Origin: Drechmeria coniospora
Lineage: Eukaryota > Ascomycota > Sordariomycetes > Hypocreales > Ophiocordycipitaceae
Assembly (NCBI RefSeq): GCF_001625195.1
Contig: NC_054389.1
Span: 7,932,520-7,996,519, forward strand
Reading direction: 5' to 3'
DNA: 64,000 nucleotides
The notes below the pieces were generated by a model that saw nothing but the letters and a program-made list of their open reading frames with translations, did not search any database and was not told the origin of the DNA. How positions within the stretch are numbered: position 1 is the stretch's first letter; each line of letters begins with the position of its first letter. The translations under genes and the position numbers were made by a program. Below, piece after piece: positions 55,748-64,000 of this stretch.

Positions 55748-56317
55748 GACGCTTGTGATGGACTGCTGACCTGGGTGTCGAGGCCTTGATGTCGAGCCGA
55801 GCCGAGGGGTGTGGAGGGACGACGGTGACGACGAGTGGGAGGACGAGGTGAGGTTCGAATGGGCAAGGTTTGATTGGCCGTCGTGATTGGCCAGCGCGCG
55901 AGGCTGGCTTTTTGAGCAGACGAGGCGCCGAAGCTCCACCTTGACCTGTTCCTCTGGCCCGTGTCTGGGCGGAGAGCATGCACAAGTACCAGTACATGCA
56001 TCATCACAGCTACTTGCCGGGGGTGCGGGTACCGGTACTTGTAGCTCCTCCCAGCTGGGTACAATTTTTGGCGCAACAACAAGAATGGCGAGGCAAACAG
56101 AAACAGCAACGCAACACGGGTCGCCGTCATCATCCAGTCAAACGGGCTTCGCCTACCTCGCACGACCCCTGACCCTTGGGTTTTTCTTGCCGGTTTTTGC
56201 TCGTCGCCCACGGCGGCTGACGTCCGTCGCTCGTCCGTCGCCACGCGCCCGTCGTGGCCGCGTGTGAGCGTTCCTCGAATCCTCGCCTCCGTCGAACCCA
56301 TCCCCGAGGCCGTCGCC
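55748..56317. promoter_or_regulatory. divergent promoter (complex I subunit / NUP57)
   Basis: 570 bp between start codons on opposite strands. Two GTAC motifs (55987-56000 and 56028-56042) are among the few found within a gene-dense block. No other control element is claimed. Confidence 0.5.
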
Positions 56318-57412
56318 ATGTCGCTCTTCGGCCAGTCCAAGGGCTTCGCCTCGGCCGGCCTCTTCTCGCAGTCGCAGCCGGCGCAGCAGCCGCAGCCGGC
56401 GCAGCAAGCCGGCGGCGTCCTCGGCCAAACCATGGGTGCCGCCGTGATGCAACCCTCGCAGCAGCCGCAGCAGATGCCTGCTCTCGCACAGTCGGCGGCG
56501 CAGCTGTCGAGCTCGCTCTGGCAGCCCGGAAGGGAGGCTCCGCGTAGGCTCCCAGCTCTCCGTCCGCGGCCGTCTCGTGCTGATTCTCGGATAGATCAAA
56601 AGCCCATCCTCGACCAGATCAAGCTCGTCACCGACAAATGGGACCCGTCGAGCGCCAACTGCGTCTTCAAGCACCACTTCTACAACAAGGTGGACGAAGC
56701 CCACATTCCCTTCTACAAGCCCCAGCCCCACGAGGACCCGCGCGAGTGGGAGGAGGCCCTCCAGAAGAAGCCCGCGCCCGGCTTCATGCCCGTCCTCTGC
56801 TCCGGCTACACGGGCGTCGCCGACCGGCTCAAGACGCAGAAGCGGGCCATATCCGAGTTCAACACGCGGCTGCACCAGATCAACGGCAGCCTCGACGCCA
56901 TCCTGCAGCGGCACGAGCTCGAGACCGAGGTGCGCGCCCTCGCGGCGCGGAGACGGCAGACGGCCGTCAGCGAGCGGTGCCTGGCGCTCGCCGCGCGCGT
57001 GCAGATCCTCAGGAACCGAGGGTACGCCCTGAGCGGCGACGAGGACGACCTCAAAAACCGGCTGCAGAGCCTCGAGAAGGAGGTCCAGGACCCGTCCCTC
57101 GGCGCGAGGGAGGAGGAGCTGTGGAGCCGGCTCATCGTCCTCCGCGGATACTCGGATCGCCTAAACAAGGAGCTCGACAAACCGGCCGGCTCCGACGGCG
57201 AGGGCTTGGACGCCGAGACGGAAGCAAAGGCCAAGAGGGTAGGTTCCCGGCCCGCTCCGCCGCCGACGCTCGGCAACGGTGGCTAACGGTCGAGGCAGGT
57301 GTTGGAGGACTACGAGAAGCAGCTGCAGCACTTGAAAAAGGAGCTCGAGGCCCTCGGCGTCGACTTTGATGAGTGGGAGAGGAGCCGGAGCGTGCACGCC
57401 AACGCGAGGTGA
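56318..57412 (+). CDS. nucleoporin Nup57/Nup54 homologue
   Basis: Exons 56318-56543, 56595-57238 and 57299-57412, with introns of 51 and 60 nt, give 327 residues. A short FG-poor N-terminus (MSLFGQSKGFASAGLFSQSQ) rich in Gln/Pro/Ala precedes QKPILDQIKLVTDKWDPSSANC and FKHHFYNKVDEAHIPFYKP. Next come RPPGFMPVLC-type PAPGFMPVLCSGYTGVADRLK and a coiled-coil C-terminal half (AISEFNTRLHQINGSLDAIL onward), the Nup54 alpha-helical domain. Nup57 pairs with Nup49 and Nsp1 in the central channel of the nuclear pore. Intron 1 is 51 nt with no stop in frame, so retention would insert 17 residues. An ATG further upstream (in frame) is less likely than MSLFGQ, which matches nucleoporin starts. Confidence 0.88.
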
Positions 57413-57504
57413 CCGAGCCAGGTACAATGAGCCACGCGCCCGTTCATGGTTGCCGTCCGCGTGCAACTCTTGCCGTGACGGGACCGCCGCACCGTCGGGG
57501 AGAC

Positions 57505-57660
57505 GTTTGCCGCGCAGGTGATGATGCATGGCCACGAAATCGGGACGCTTGCCGCGCAGGTGACGATGCATGGCCACGGAATTGGGACGTTTGCCGCGCA
57601 GGTGATGATGGAATTGGGACGTTTGCAGCGCAGGTGAAGATGCATGGCCACGGATCGGCC
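57505..57660. repeat. 42-bp tandem repeat downstream of NUP57
   Basis: About four copies of a unit running GCCGCGCAGGTGATGATGCA, TGGCCACG and GAATTGGGACGTTT, starting near 57511, 57553, 57595 and 57627. The third copy lacks about 10 bp (CATGGCCACG). It lies about 100 bp past the NUP57 stop, so probably in its 3' UTR or terminator. Confidence 0.88.
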
Positions 57661-58128
57661 CGTACGTGGGGATTTTCGTTACCATGCGCCGCCGTTGGGT
57701 AGGAATCCGATGCGGATTGGCATAGTTTGCAACATTTCATCGCCCAGGGTGGCCGTCCAGACGCGTGCGTGAGCCGCCTTCGCCGTGGAGTCGTGCGATT
57801 GCCCGGCCGCCGCGGGTCTCGAGGTCGACGGCGGCACGAGCCTGCCTCTCACTGTCCAGGAGGATGGGATGATGCATGATGCACGATGCACCGGGCTCTT
57901 TGGCCGCTATTCTTGGTAGATGCACTTGCTCGCAATCCGTCTCGCGAGGCCGACGAGGGCTTCCATCTCGCCGCCGCCACGTCCAACGAGCAATTCCGCT
58001 CCGCGAACCTCATGGCAAACATGCATCGGAGCGAATCGCCCGGCAGATTGCTTCATCTCGTCTTAATCTCGTCTCCATCTCGCTCTTCATCTCGTCTTCA
58101 TCTCGCTCTTCAGCTCGCTCTTCATCTC
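57661..58128. other. convergent spacer between NUP57 and TOM5
   Basis: About 470 bp. A CT-rich stretch (58057-58128) repeats CATCTCGCTCTT and CATCTCGTCTT and runs up to the TOM5 stop codon, so it lies in the TOM5 3' UTR. No gene is supported. Confidence 0.6.
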
Positions 58129-58436
58129 TTAGAGGATGCGGTGGACCATGTCGATGGCAAAGGGAGCTGCACCACCGGATCGGACCGTCTCGTCAGCACC
58201 TCGCTCGGCCCAAGAGGAACGGCCGCCGGTCGGAGGGGGCGGAAAGCTACGCACAGAGATATAACATAAAGGCAGTGGCGACAACCTGCTGGACGGTAAA
58301 GGTCGCCTCGGCCTCCATGGCCCGAATCTCCTCGGGAGACTGCTGCGGGGGGGCAACTGCGAGGAGCACGTCAGCGCTGGCTGCTCCGGAAGCCGTCGTC
58401 ACGGGACGGCGGCATCGACGTACATCCTCCAAACAT
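58129..58436 (-). CDS. tom5: mitochondrial import receptor subunit Tom5
   Basis: Three exons, 58436-58424 (13 nt), 58356-58255 (102 nt) and 58166-58129 (38 nt), with introns of 67 and 88 nt, both in phase 1, give exactly 50 residues. The product begins MFGGFAPP, continues SPEEIRAMEAEATFTVQQ, then a single membrane helix (VVATAFMLYLSPFAIDM) and ends VHRIL. Filamentous-fungal Tom5 has this start (MFGGF), the EE(I/L)xAxEAEAxFTVQQ helix, the LYLSPF turn and about 50 residues. Tom5 is a tail-anchored component of the TOM core complex in the outer membrane, promoting Tom40 assembly and preprotein transfer. All exons are short, so ORF-based calling misses it. Confidence 0.93.
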
Positions 58437-59237
58437 CTTGATGCGGACGCCGACGGTTTATGGCCGTCGTCGAGATGGATAGCGGTCGTCGAGATGGGTA
58501 AATGGACACGTCTGGCGAGGACAGGATAGTCAATGGTGACGCTCGAGTGGAAAATTCAGGAGCCTGACGGGCGAGGCTAGCCGCTACGGGAAATCTTGCC
58601 AGAGTCCAGCTTCGGGCCGAGAGTGGCCGATGTCGTCCTGACCTTACAGCGAATGCGGGCCGCCGGAGCGCGCTGTGGTCCCCTGTCGGCCAACCGACGG
58701 TGAGCCCCGTCTATCAGGCACAAAGTACTCCCCCTCCTACTTTGTATGCGTCTGTACATGGTGCGGTAAATCCCTGTGATAGCCGCGGCCGCGCAGCCCA
58801 CCGACGGCACGCCGACAGACGGACCTCCATCAGCAGCCAGATGGCTCCTCCCTCATCCTCCTCCTCCCTCCCTCCTTTCCCCTCATCCTCATCCTCCTCC
58901 TCCTCCTCCTCCTCCTCCTCCTCCTCCTCCTCGTCTGCCACCGCCTCCTCCGCCGCCGTCGTCTCCTCGAGCACATCTCGAGCCATTGTCAAGGTATTCA
59001 TTCCCGTGGCACGCGGAGCGAGAGGCCCTGCCGCCATCGCCGCCTCCCAACGCTCGCTCGCTGACCGCCACTGCAGTTGCCGTAGACAGGGCCTCTACTG
59101 CCAGCCCTCGATCGTGTCCCCCCGCGGCGTCTGCTCGTCACCACCGAGGATCAGGCCGTCCGTCGCCCGTCGTCTCCCCTTGCCCTCGGGCGAACAATTC
59201 CCGCACGGCAAGGCCCGCGCCTCCCGCCCGAGTCCCC
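58437..59237. promoter_or_regulatory. divergent promoter (TOM5 / GCV2) with (CTC)n tract
   Basis: About 800 bp between start codons. A (CTC/TCC)n tract of about 15 units lies at 58887-58932, within a wider C/T-rich block from 58850, typical of a highly expressed fungal promoter or leader. The GCV2 frame is open through this block (Pro/Ser/Leu-rich) from 58776, but no ATG with targeting character occurs before 59238. Confidence 0.6.
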
Positions 59238-62200
59238 ATGGCCTCCCGACTGGCTCGTGCCGGGGGCATGCCCCTGCGTCCCTCGGCCTCCCCTCTCGGC
59301 TTCGTGGCCCGCTCCCGGTGCTTCTACCAGACGTCGAGCCTTCCCGGCAAGGTCGACGCGGCCAAGGCCAAGGCGGAGAGCGAGCGTCCGTACTCGAGGA
59401 AGCCGCAGTACGGCGAGATGAAGCGGCTTCGTGCCCAGTGCAAGGAGCCCTGGAAGGACTTCACCGCTCGGCATATCGGTCCCCGTGAGGACGACATCGT
59501 CGACATGCTCAAGGCCCTCGGTCCCGGCGCCGAAACGCTCGACTCGTTCGTGTCCCAGGTCATCCCCGCCGACATCATGCTGCCGCCGCAGAAAAAGGTG
59601 CAGCCCAAGGCGCTGTCCGAGACCGAGGTTCGTCGCGTCTTCAAGGCCATGGAGCGAAGCAACAAGGTCCGCGTCTGGATGAACGGCGGTGGCTACTACC
59701 CCGTGGAGACGCCCGCCGTCATCAAGCGAAACATACTCGAGAACCCGGCGTGGTACACGAGCTACACGCCCTACCAGGCCGAGATCAGCCAGGGTCGCCT
59801 GCAGTCGCTGCTCAACTTCCAAACCATGGTCTCGGACCTCACCGGTCTCCCCGTCGCCAACGCGAGCCTGCTCGACGAGGGCACCGCCGCCGCCGAGGCC
59901 ATGACCATGTCGCTCAACAACCTGTCCACGTCGCGGGCGAAGCGACCGGGCAAGACGTACGTCGTCTCGAGCCTCGTCCACCACAACACCTTCCGCGTCA
60001 TGCACGGCCGCGCCGAGGGCTTCGGCGTCCATCTTCGCCAGGTGGACCTCGCCGACGCCGCCGCCCTCGAGCAGGTCGAGGCGCTCGGCGAGGATCTCGT
60101 CGGCATCATGGCCCAGTACCCCGACACCAACGGCGGCGTCGGCGACCTTCGGGCCCTCGGCGACCTCGCCCATCGCCACGGCACCCTCTTCAGCGTGGCG
60201 ACGGACCTCTCGGCCCTGACCATCCTCACGCCCCCCGGCGAGTTCGGCGCCGACGTCGCCTTTGGCAACTCGCAGCGCTTCGGCGTCCCCTTGGGCTGCG
60301 GCGGCCCCCACGCCGCCTTCATGGCCGTCAAGGAGTCGAGCAAGCGACGCCTTCCCGGCCGCATCATCGGCCTCTCCAAGGACCGCACCGGCAACCGAGC
60401 CCTCCGGCTGGCCCTGCAGACGCGGGAGCAGCACATTCGCCGCGAGAAGGCGACGAGCAATGTGTGCACCGCCCAGGCCCTGCTCGCCAACATGGCCGCC
60501 ATGTACGCCATCTATCACGGGCCGGCCCAGCTCAAGGAGATGGCCGTCAACAACCTCCGCTACGCCCGCATGCTGCAGGCCGCCGCCGGCCACTACGGCC
60601 TCGACGTCTCGACCAAGACGCTCGACCCCGACGGCCGCGTCCTGTCCGACACGGTGACGCTTCGCTTCGCGACGCCCGCCGCCTGCTACGCCTTCTACGA
60701 CGAGCTCATGAAGCAGTCCATCAGCGGCGGCAAGTCGCCCACGACCGACGAGATCCGTCTCGCCGTCCCCGCCACCTTCTCCCAGGACCAGTTCGTGCGC
60801 GTCGTCATGGCCATGCAGGCCGTTGCCGGCCGCAACGCAGCCGACGACGCCCTCGACGTCGCCTCGCACCAGTGGACGGCCCAGCTCGCGCAGTCGTCGG
60901 CGGACCTCGTCAAGGGAATCCCCGACGCCGTACGCCGAGAGTCGAACTTCCTGACGCATCCCGTCTTCAACACGCACCACAGCGAGACGGAGATGCTGCG
61001 ATACATGCACCACCTTCAGTCCAAGGACCTGTCCCTCGTCCACTCCATGATCCCCCTCGGCTCCTGCACCATGAAGCTCAACGGCACCACGCAAATGGAG
61101 CTCATCGGCGGCGAGGGCGTCTCCAACGTGCACCCGTACGCGCCCGCCGACTCGACGCTGGGGTACCGCAAGCTCTTCAACGCCACGTCGGCCCAGCTCT
61201 CGGCCCTGACCGGCATGGCCGCCACCTCGCTGCAGCCCAACTCGGGCGCCCAGGGCGAGTTCGCCGGCCTCCGCGTCATCCGCAAGTTTCACGAGCAGCA
61301 GCCCGGGAGCAAGCGCGACATCTGCCTGATTCCCGTGTCCGCCCACGGCACGAACCCCGCGTCGGCCACCATGGCCGGCATGCGCGTCGTCCCCATCAAG
61401 TGCGACGCCGAGACGGGCAACCTCGACCTCGTCGACCTCGAGGCCAAGTGCAAGAAGCACGAGGCCGAGCTGGGCGCCATCATGGTCACCTACCCGAGCA
61501 CCTTTGGCGTCTTCGAGCCCGACATCCGCAAGGTCTGCGACCTCGTCCATGCCCACGGCGGCTTGGTCTACATGGACGGCGCCAACATGAACGCCCAGAT
61601 CGGCCTGACCTCGCCCGGCGCCCTCGGCGCCGACGTTTGCCACCTCAACCTGCACAAGACCTTCTGCATTCCCCACGGCGGCGGCGGCCCCGGCATCGGC
61701 CCCATCTGCGTCAAGGACTTCCTCGAACCGTTCCTGCCGAGCAAGCACGACCAGACGCCCATCTCGAGCGCGCCCTTTGGCAGCGCGAGCATCGTGCCCA
61801 TCAGCTGGGCCTACATCTCCACCATGGGTAAGTAAGCCTGGCCGACCTCTGCCGCCGTGCGAATCCCCCTGTGACCGCTGACCGTTCCGTCCGTCGTACA
61901 GGTGACGAGGGTCTGCGCAAGGCGACCAAGACGGCCCTTCTCAACGCCAACTACCTTCTCGCCCGCCTCAAGGCGCACTACCCGATCCTCTACACCAACG
62001 ACAAGGGGCGCTGCGCGCACGAGTTCATCATCGACGCGAGGCCGTTCAAGGCCTCGGCGGGCATCGAGGTCGTCGACATCGCCAAGCGTCTCCAGGACTA
62101 CGGCTTCCACGCGCCGACCATGAGCTGGCCGGTGCCCGGCACGCTTATGATTGAGCCGACGGAGAGCGAGAGCAAGGAGGAGCTCGACCGCTTCGTCGAG

Positions 62201-62533
62201 GCCATGATCAGCATCCGCGAGGAGATTCGCGAGGTCGAGGACGGCAAGCAACCGAGGGAGGGCAACGTGCTGCGCAACTCGCCGCACACGCAGGCGGACA
62301 TCATCCTGGGCGACGGTGGCAGCTGGGACAGGCCTTACTCGCGCCAGAAGGCCGCCTACCCGCTGCCGTACCTGCTGGAGAAGAAGTTCTGGCCGACGGT
62401 GACGCGCGTCGATGACAGTGAGTTTGCCTGACACCCCCGGACCCGACGAAATCTGGCTGATCTTTTCGCAGCGTACGGAGACACGAACCTGTTCTGCACC
62501 TGCCCCCCCGTCGAGGACACGACGCAGCAATAA
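59238..62533 (+). CDS. gcv2: glycine dehydrogenase (decarboxylating), P protein, mitochondrial
   Basis: Exons 59238-61827, 61902-62417 and 62472-62533, with introns of 74 and 54 nt, both in phase 1, give 1055 residues, the normal size. Residues 1-35 ([20 protein letters not shown]) form a mitochondrial presequence. The N-terminal half carries [40 protein letters not shown] and the [14 protein letters not shown] block. The C-terminal half has [33 protein letters not shown] and the PLP-binding Lys (about residue 807) in [17 protein letters not shown]. It ends [15 protein letters not shown]. The enzyme decarboxylates glycine and passes the aminomethyl group to the H protein of the glycine cleavage system. 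Codon bias is the strongest in the window, fitting high expression. The antisense strand carries a spurious 865-codon frame. Confidence 0.97.
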
Positions 62534-62966
62534 CCCACCGGGGTAGCGCTTCCGTCATGCTTGGACCTGATTTATGGCGGACATTTTTGTTTTGGATGTT
62601 CACGACTGGTCTTTTACTGGCACGTGGGTGTGCGTCTTTGTTTTTTTTTTTTGTTCCCGTCTATTGAACATGGCTGGCGGCAAGATATACCGATTGCAAT
62701 TCAACATACAGGGCGTCTCGCGGAATGGACAAAGAAGAGTGGACGTGCAAGGCTCGAAGGAGAAAACGAAACGTCTCATTTTCAACATGGGGAATAGACA
62801 CGGCCATGGCGAGTCGAGCGAAGAGTACAAAGCAAGCCGGTGTGCACGTAGGTAGATGCAAAAAAATGCTTCCGTGGTTTTTCTGCTCGAATGGCGTGTA
62901 TCATGGCGACTGTCATTCATTACTGGCGGATGCTTCACCGCCGCCGGTCCAAGCCACTCGGCCGAG
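62534..62966. other. convergent 3' region (GCV2 / SQT1-like)
   Basis: About 430 bp. A run of 12 T (62641-62652) and short A runs fit 3' UTR sequence. No gene is supported. Confidence 0.65.
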
Positions 62967-64000
62967 CTACAGCTCAAACACCAAGGCGACGCCGTCATCC
63001 CCGGCCGTGACGATCCTCTCCCCCGTAACGCCTTGGGCGAAGCCGAGGACTCCGCCGCCCTCGCCCTCGCCCCGGTGGCCCTTCCATTCCTTCTGCAGGC
63101 CGGCCTCGACAGCGGTGGCGGCGCCCGAGGTGCCGCCCCTCAGGTCCCAGCGACGGACGACGCCGTCCATGCCGCAGCTCGTCAGCAGCCACGAGTTGGG
63201 GACAAACTCGATCTTGACGACCGAGTGGTCCTCGTGGGCGGCGGCGATGTGACGGCGGACGACAAAGCGACGGGTGGCGTCGTAGACGACGATGCTGCCA
63301 TCGACGGAGCCGGCCGCCAGCAGGGTGGTGGGTGGCGCCGTCGAGGCGAGAGAGATGGCCAGCGACTCGACGCTGTCGCCCTGCGTCTGCAGCGAGGCGA
63401 GGATCTGGCCACCGGCAGCCGGGTCGGCGGACTGGGCGGCGCCCGCGACGCGTGGGAGGGAGACGATCTTGACGGTGCCGCCGGCGCCACCGACGGCGAC
63501 AAAGGCTCCCTTGGGATCGACGGCCATGGAGTACAAGCCACCGTCGACGATGAAGCGCTGGTCGTCGGCCGTGAGCGAGACGACGGTCATGCCGTTGTCC
63601 CCGACGAGACCCTTGGCGGCGGCAGCGCCCCATACGTCCCAGACGTACAGGCTGCTGTCCTCGGCGACGGTGGCCAGCAGCTGGCCGTCGGGCGTCCAGG
63701 CGCCGGCGGTGCAGGAGCCGGTGTGGAGGAAGTAGGACTGCACAATCTGCAGGGGATTGGAAGGGTCCGAGGGGTCGACGGTGTAGACCCAGACGGAGCC
63801 GTCCGAGGCGCCGAGGGCGACGGCGTTTTGGTTCGACGGCGACGGGCAGGGCGCGAGCCAGTTGATCTCCTCGACCTCCTGCATCTCGCCGAGCAGGCTC
63901 ATGGCGAGAGGGGCCGGGGGCTTGACGTCGGCCTTCCAGGCGCGCAGGCGTCCGTCCAAGCCGGCGCTGACGAGGGCGTCGCCGCGGGGCAGCGTCCAGC
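62967..64000 (-). CDS. WD40 protein, Sqt1/AAMP family (cut by right edge)
   Basis: The minus-strand frame runs from the stop at 62967 to the window edge, so the 5' end is missing. At least six WD repeats are visible: ALVSAGLDGRLRAW, AVALGASDGSVWVYTV, LLATVAEDSSLYVWDV, FVAVGGAGGTVKIV, LLAAGSVDGSIVVYD, LLTSCGMDGVVRRWD and a last blade ending RIVTAGDDGVALVFEL. The sentence EVEEINWLAPCPSPSNQNAV and RFVVRRHIAAAHEDHSVVKIEF are typical of fungal Sqt1-like proteins. Yeast Sqt1 is the dedicated chaperone of ribosomal protein Rpl10 (uL16) in 60S assembly; AAMP is its animal relative. Other WD40 families are less likely given the long inter-blade insertions. Confidence 0.8.
   Translation of the reverse strand, partial: WTLPRGDALVSAGLDGRLRAWKADVKPPAPLAMSLLGEMQEVEEINWLAPCPSPSNQNAVALGASDGSVWVYTVDPSDPSNPLQIVQSYFLHTGSCTAGAWTPDGQLLATVAEDSSLYVWDVWGAAAAKGLVGDNGMTVVSLTADDQRFIVDGGLYSMAVDPKGAFVAVGGAGGTVKIVSLPRVAGAAQSADPAAGGQILASLQTQGDSVESLAISLASTAPPTTLLAAGSVDGSIVVYDATRRFVVRRHIAAAHEDHSVVKIEFVPNSWLLTSCGMDGVVRRWDLRGGTSGAATAVEAGLQKEWKGHRGEGEGGGVLGFAQGVTGERIVTAGDDGVALVFEL

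Noticed and set aside
58776..59237. Upstream extension of GCV2
   Set aside because: The open frame starts without an ATG and encodes low-complexity Pro/Ser/Leu from a (CTC)n tract; ATG 59238 begins a good mitochondrial presequence.
59151..61748. 865-codon minus-strand ORF
   Set aside because: Antisense shadow of GCV2 caused by strong G/C third-position bias; composition (Val/Gly/Arg/Ala-rich) and lack of domains confirm it.
59750..61831. 693-codon plus-strand ORF
   Set aside because: Shifted-frame shadow of GCV2, Arg/Pro-rich with no family signature.

Overview
The window looks like nuclear DNA of a filamentous ascomycete, most likely a GC-rich sordariomycete of the Hypocreales type. The evidence is short genes with 50-70 nt GT..AG introns, strong C/G preference at third codon positions, and proteins of clear fungal type (Sho1 osmosensor, DASH subunit Spc19, dynactin p24/RO-10 type, Tom5, Rpn5, GT61 glycosyltransferase, GPI-anchored wall proteins). 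The species cannot be fixed from sequence alone. I support 19 protein genes (one cut by the right edge), one intron-containing tRNA-Leu(CAA), two weak coding-like stretches and many repeats. Exon boundaries were placed by hand from splice signals and reading-frame continuity.

Layout. 1.4-17.3 kb is a gene-dense block: dynactin p24-like, SDR dehydrogenase, GT61 glycosyltransferase, ATP synthase subunit j, FSH serine hydrolase, proteasome Rpn5, tRNA-Leu, a single-pass membrane protein, Spc19 and Sho1. It is interrupted at 5.9-8.36 kb by an island of GTAC-centred short motifs. 17.3-23.3 kb is gene-poor and motif-rich. 23.3-28.5 kb is dense again: NIPSNAP, Rav2/Rogdi, Pop7/Rpp20, DUF3237. 28.6-54.9 kb is a large gene-poor, repeat-rich domain. 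It holds only three secreted or wall-type genes (two GPI-anchored proteins and a CAP/PR-1 protein) among minisatellites (8, 12, 22, 29, 35 bp and about 240 bp units), a probable solo LTR, MITE-like inverted-repeat elements and an AT-rich island. 54.9-64 kb is dense: complex I 20.8 kDa (NDUFA8-type) subunit, Nup57/Nup54, Tom5, glycine decarboxylase P protein, and a partial Sqt1/AAMP WD40 protein.

There is no operon-like or biosynthetic cluster logic. Conserved housekeeping genes, several of them mitochondrial (Atp18, NIPSNAP, NDUFA8-type, Tom5, Gcv2), sit in compact blocks, often as divergent pairs sharing 0.5-0.8 kb promoters. Fast-evolving cell-surface genes sit alone inside repeat-rich DNA, the two-compartment arrangement often seen in fungi that interact with hosts.

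The most unusual items are a four-module cysteine-repeat GPI protein (39762-40883), the pervasive GTAC-cored palindromic motif confined to gene-poor DNA, a family of terminal-inverted-repeat elements of different sizes, and several satellite arrays that keep long reading frames open on both strands.
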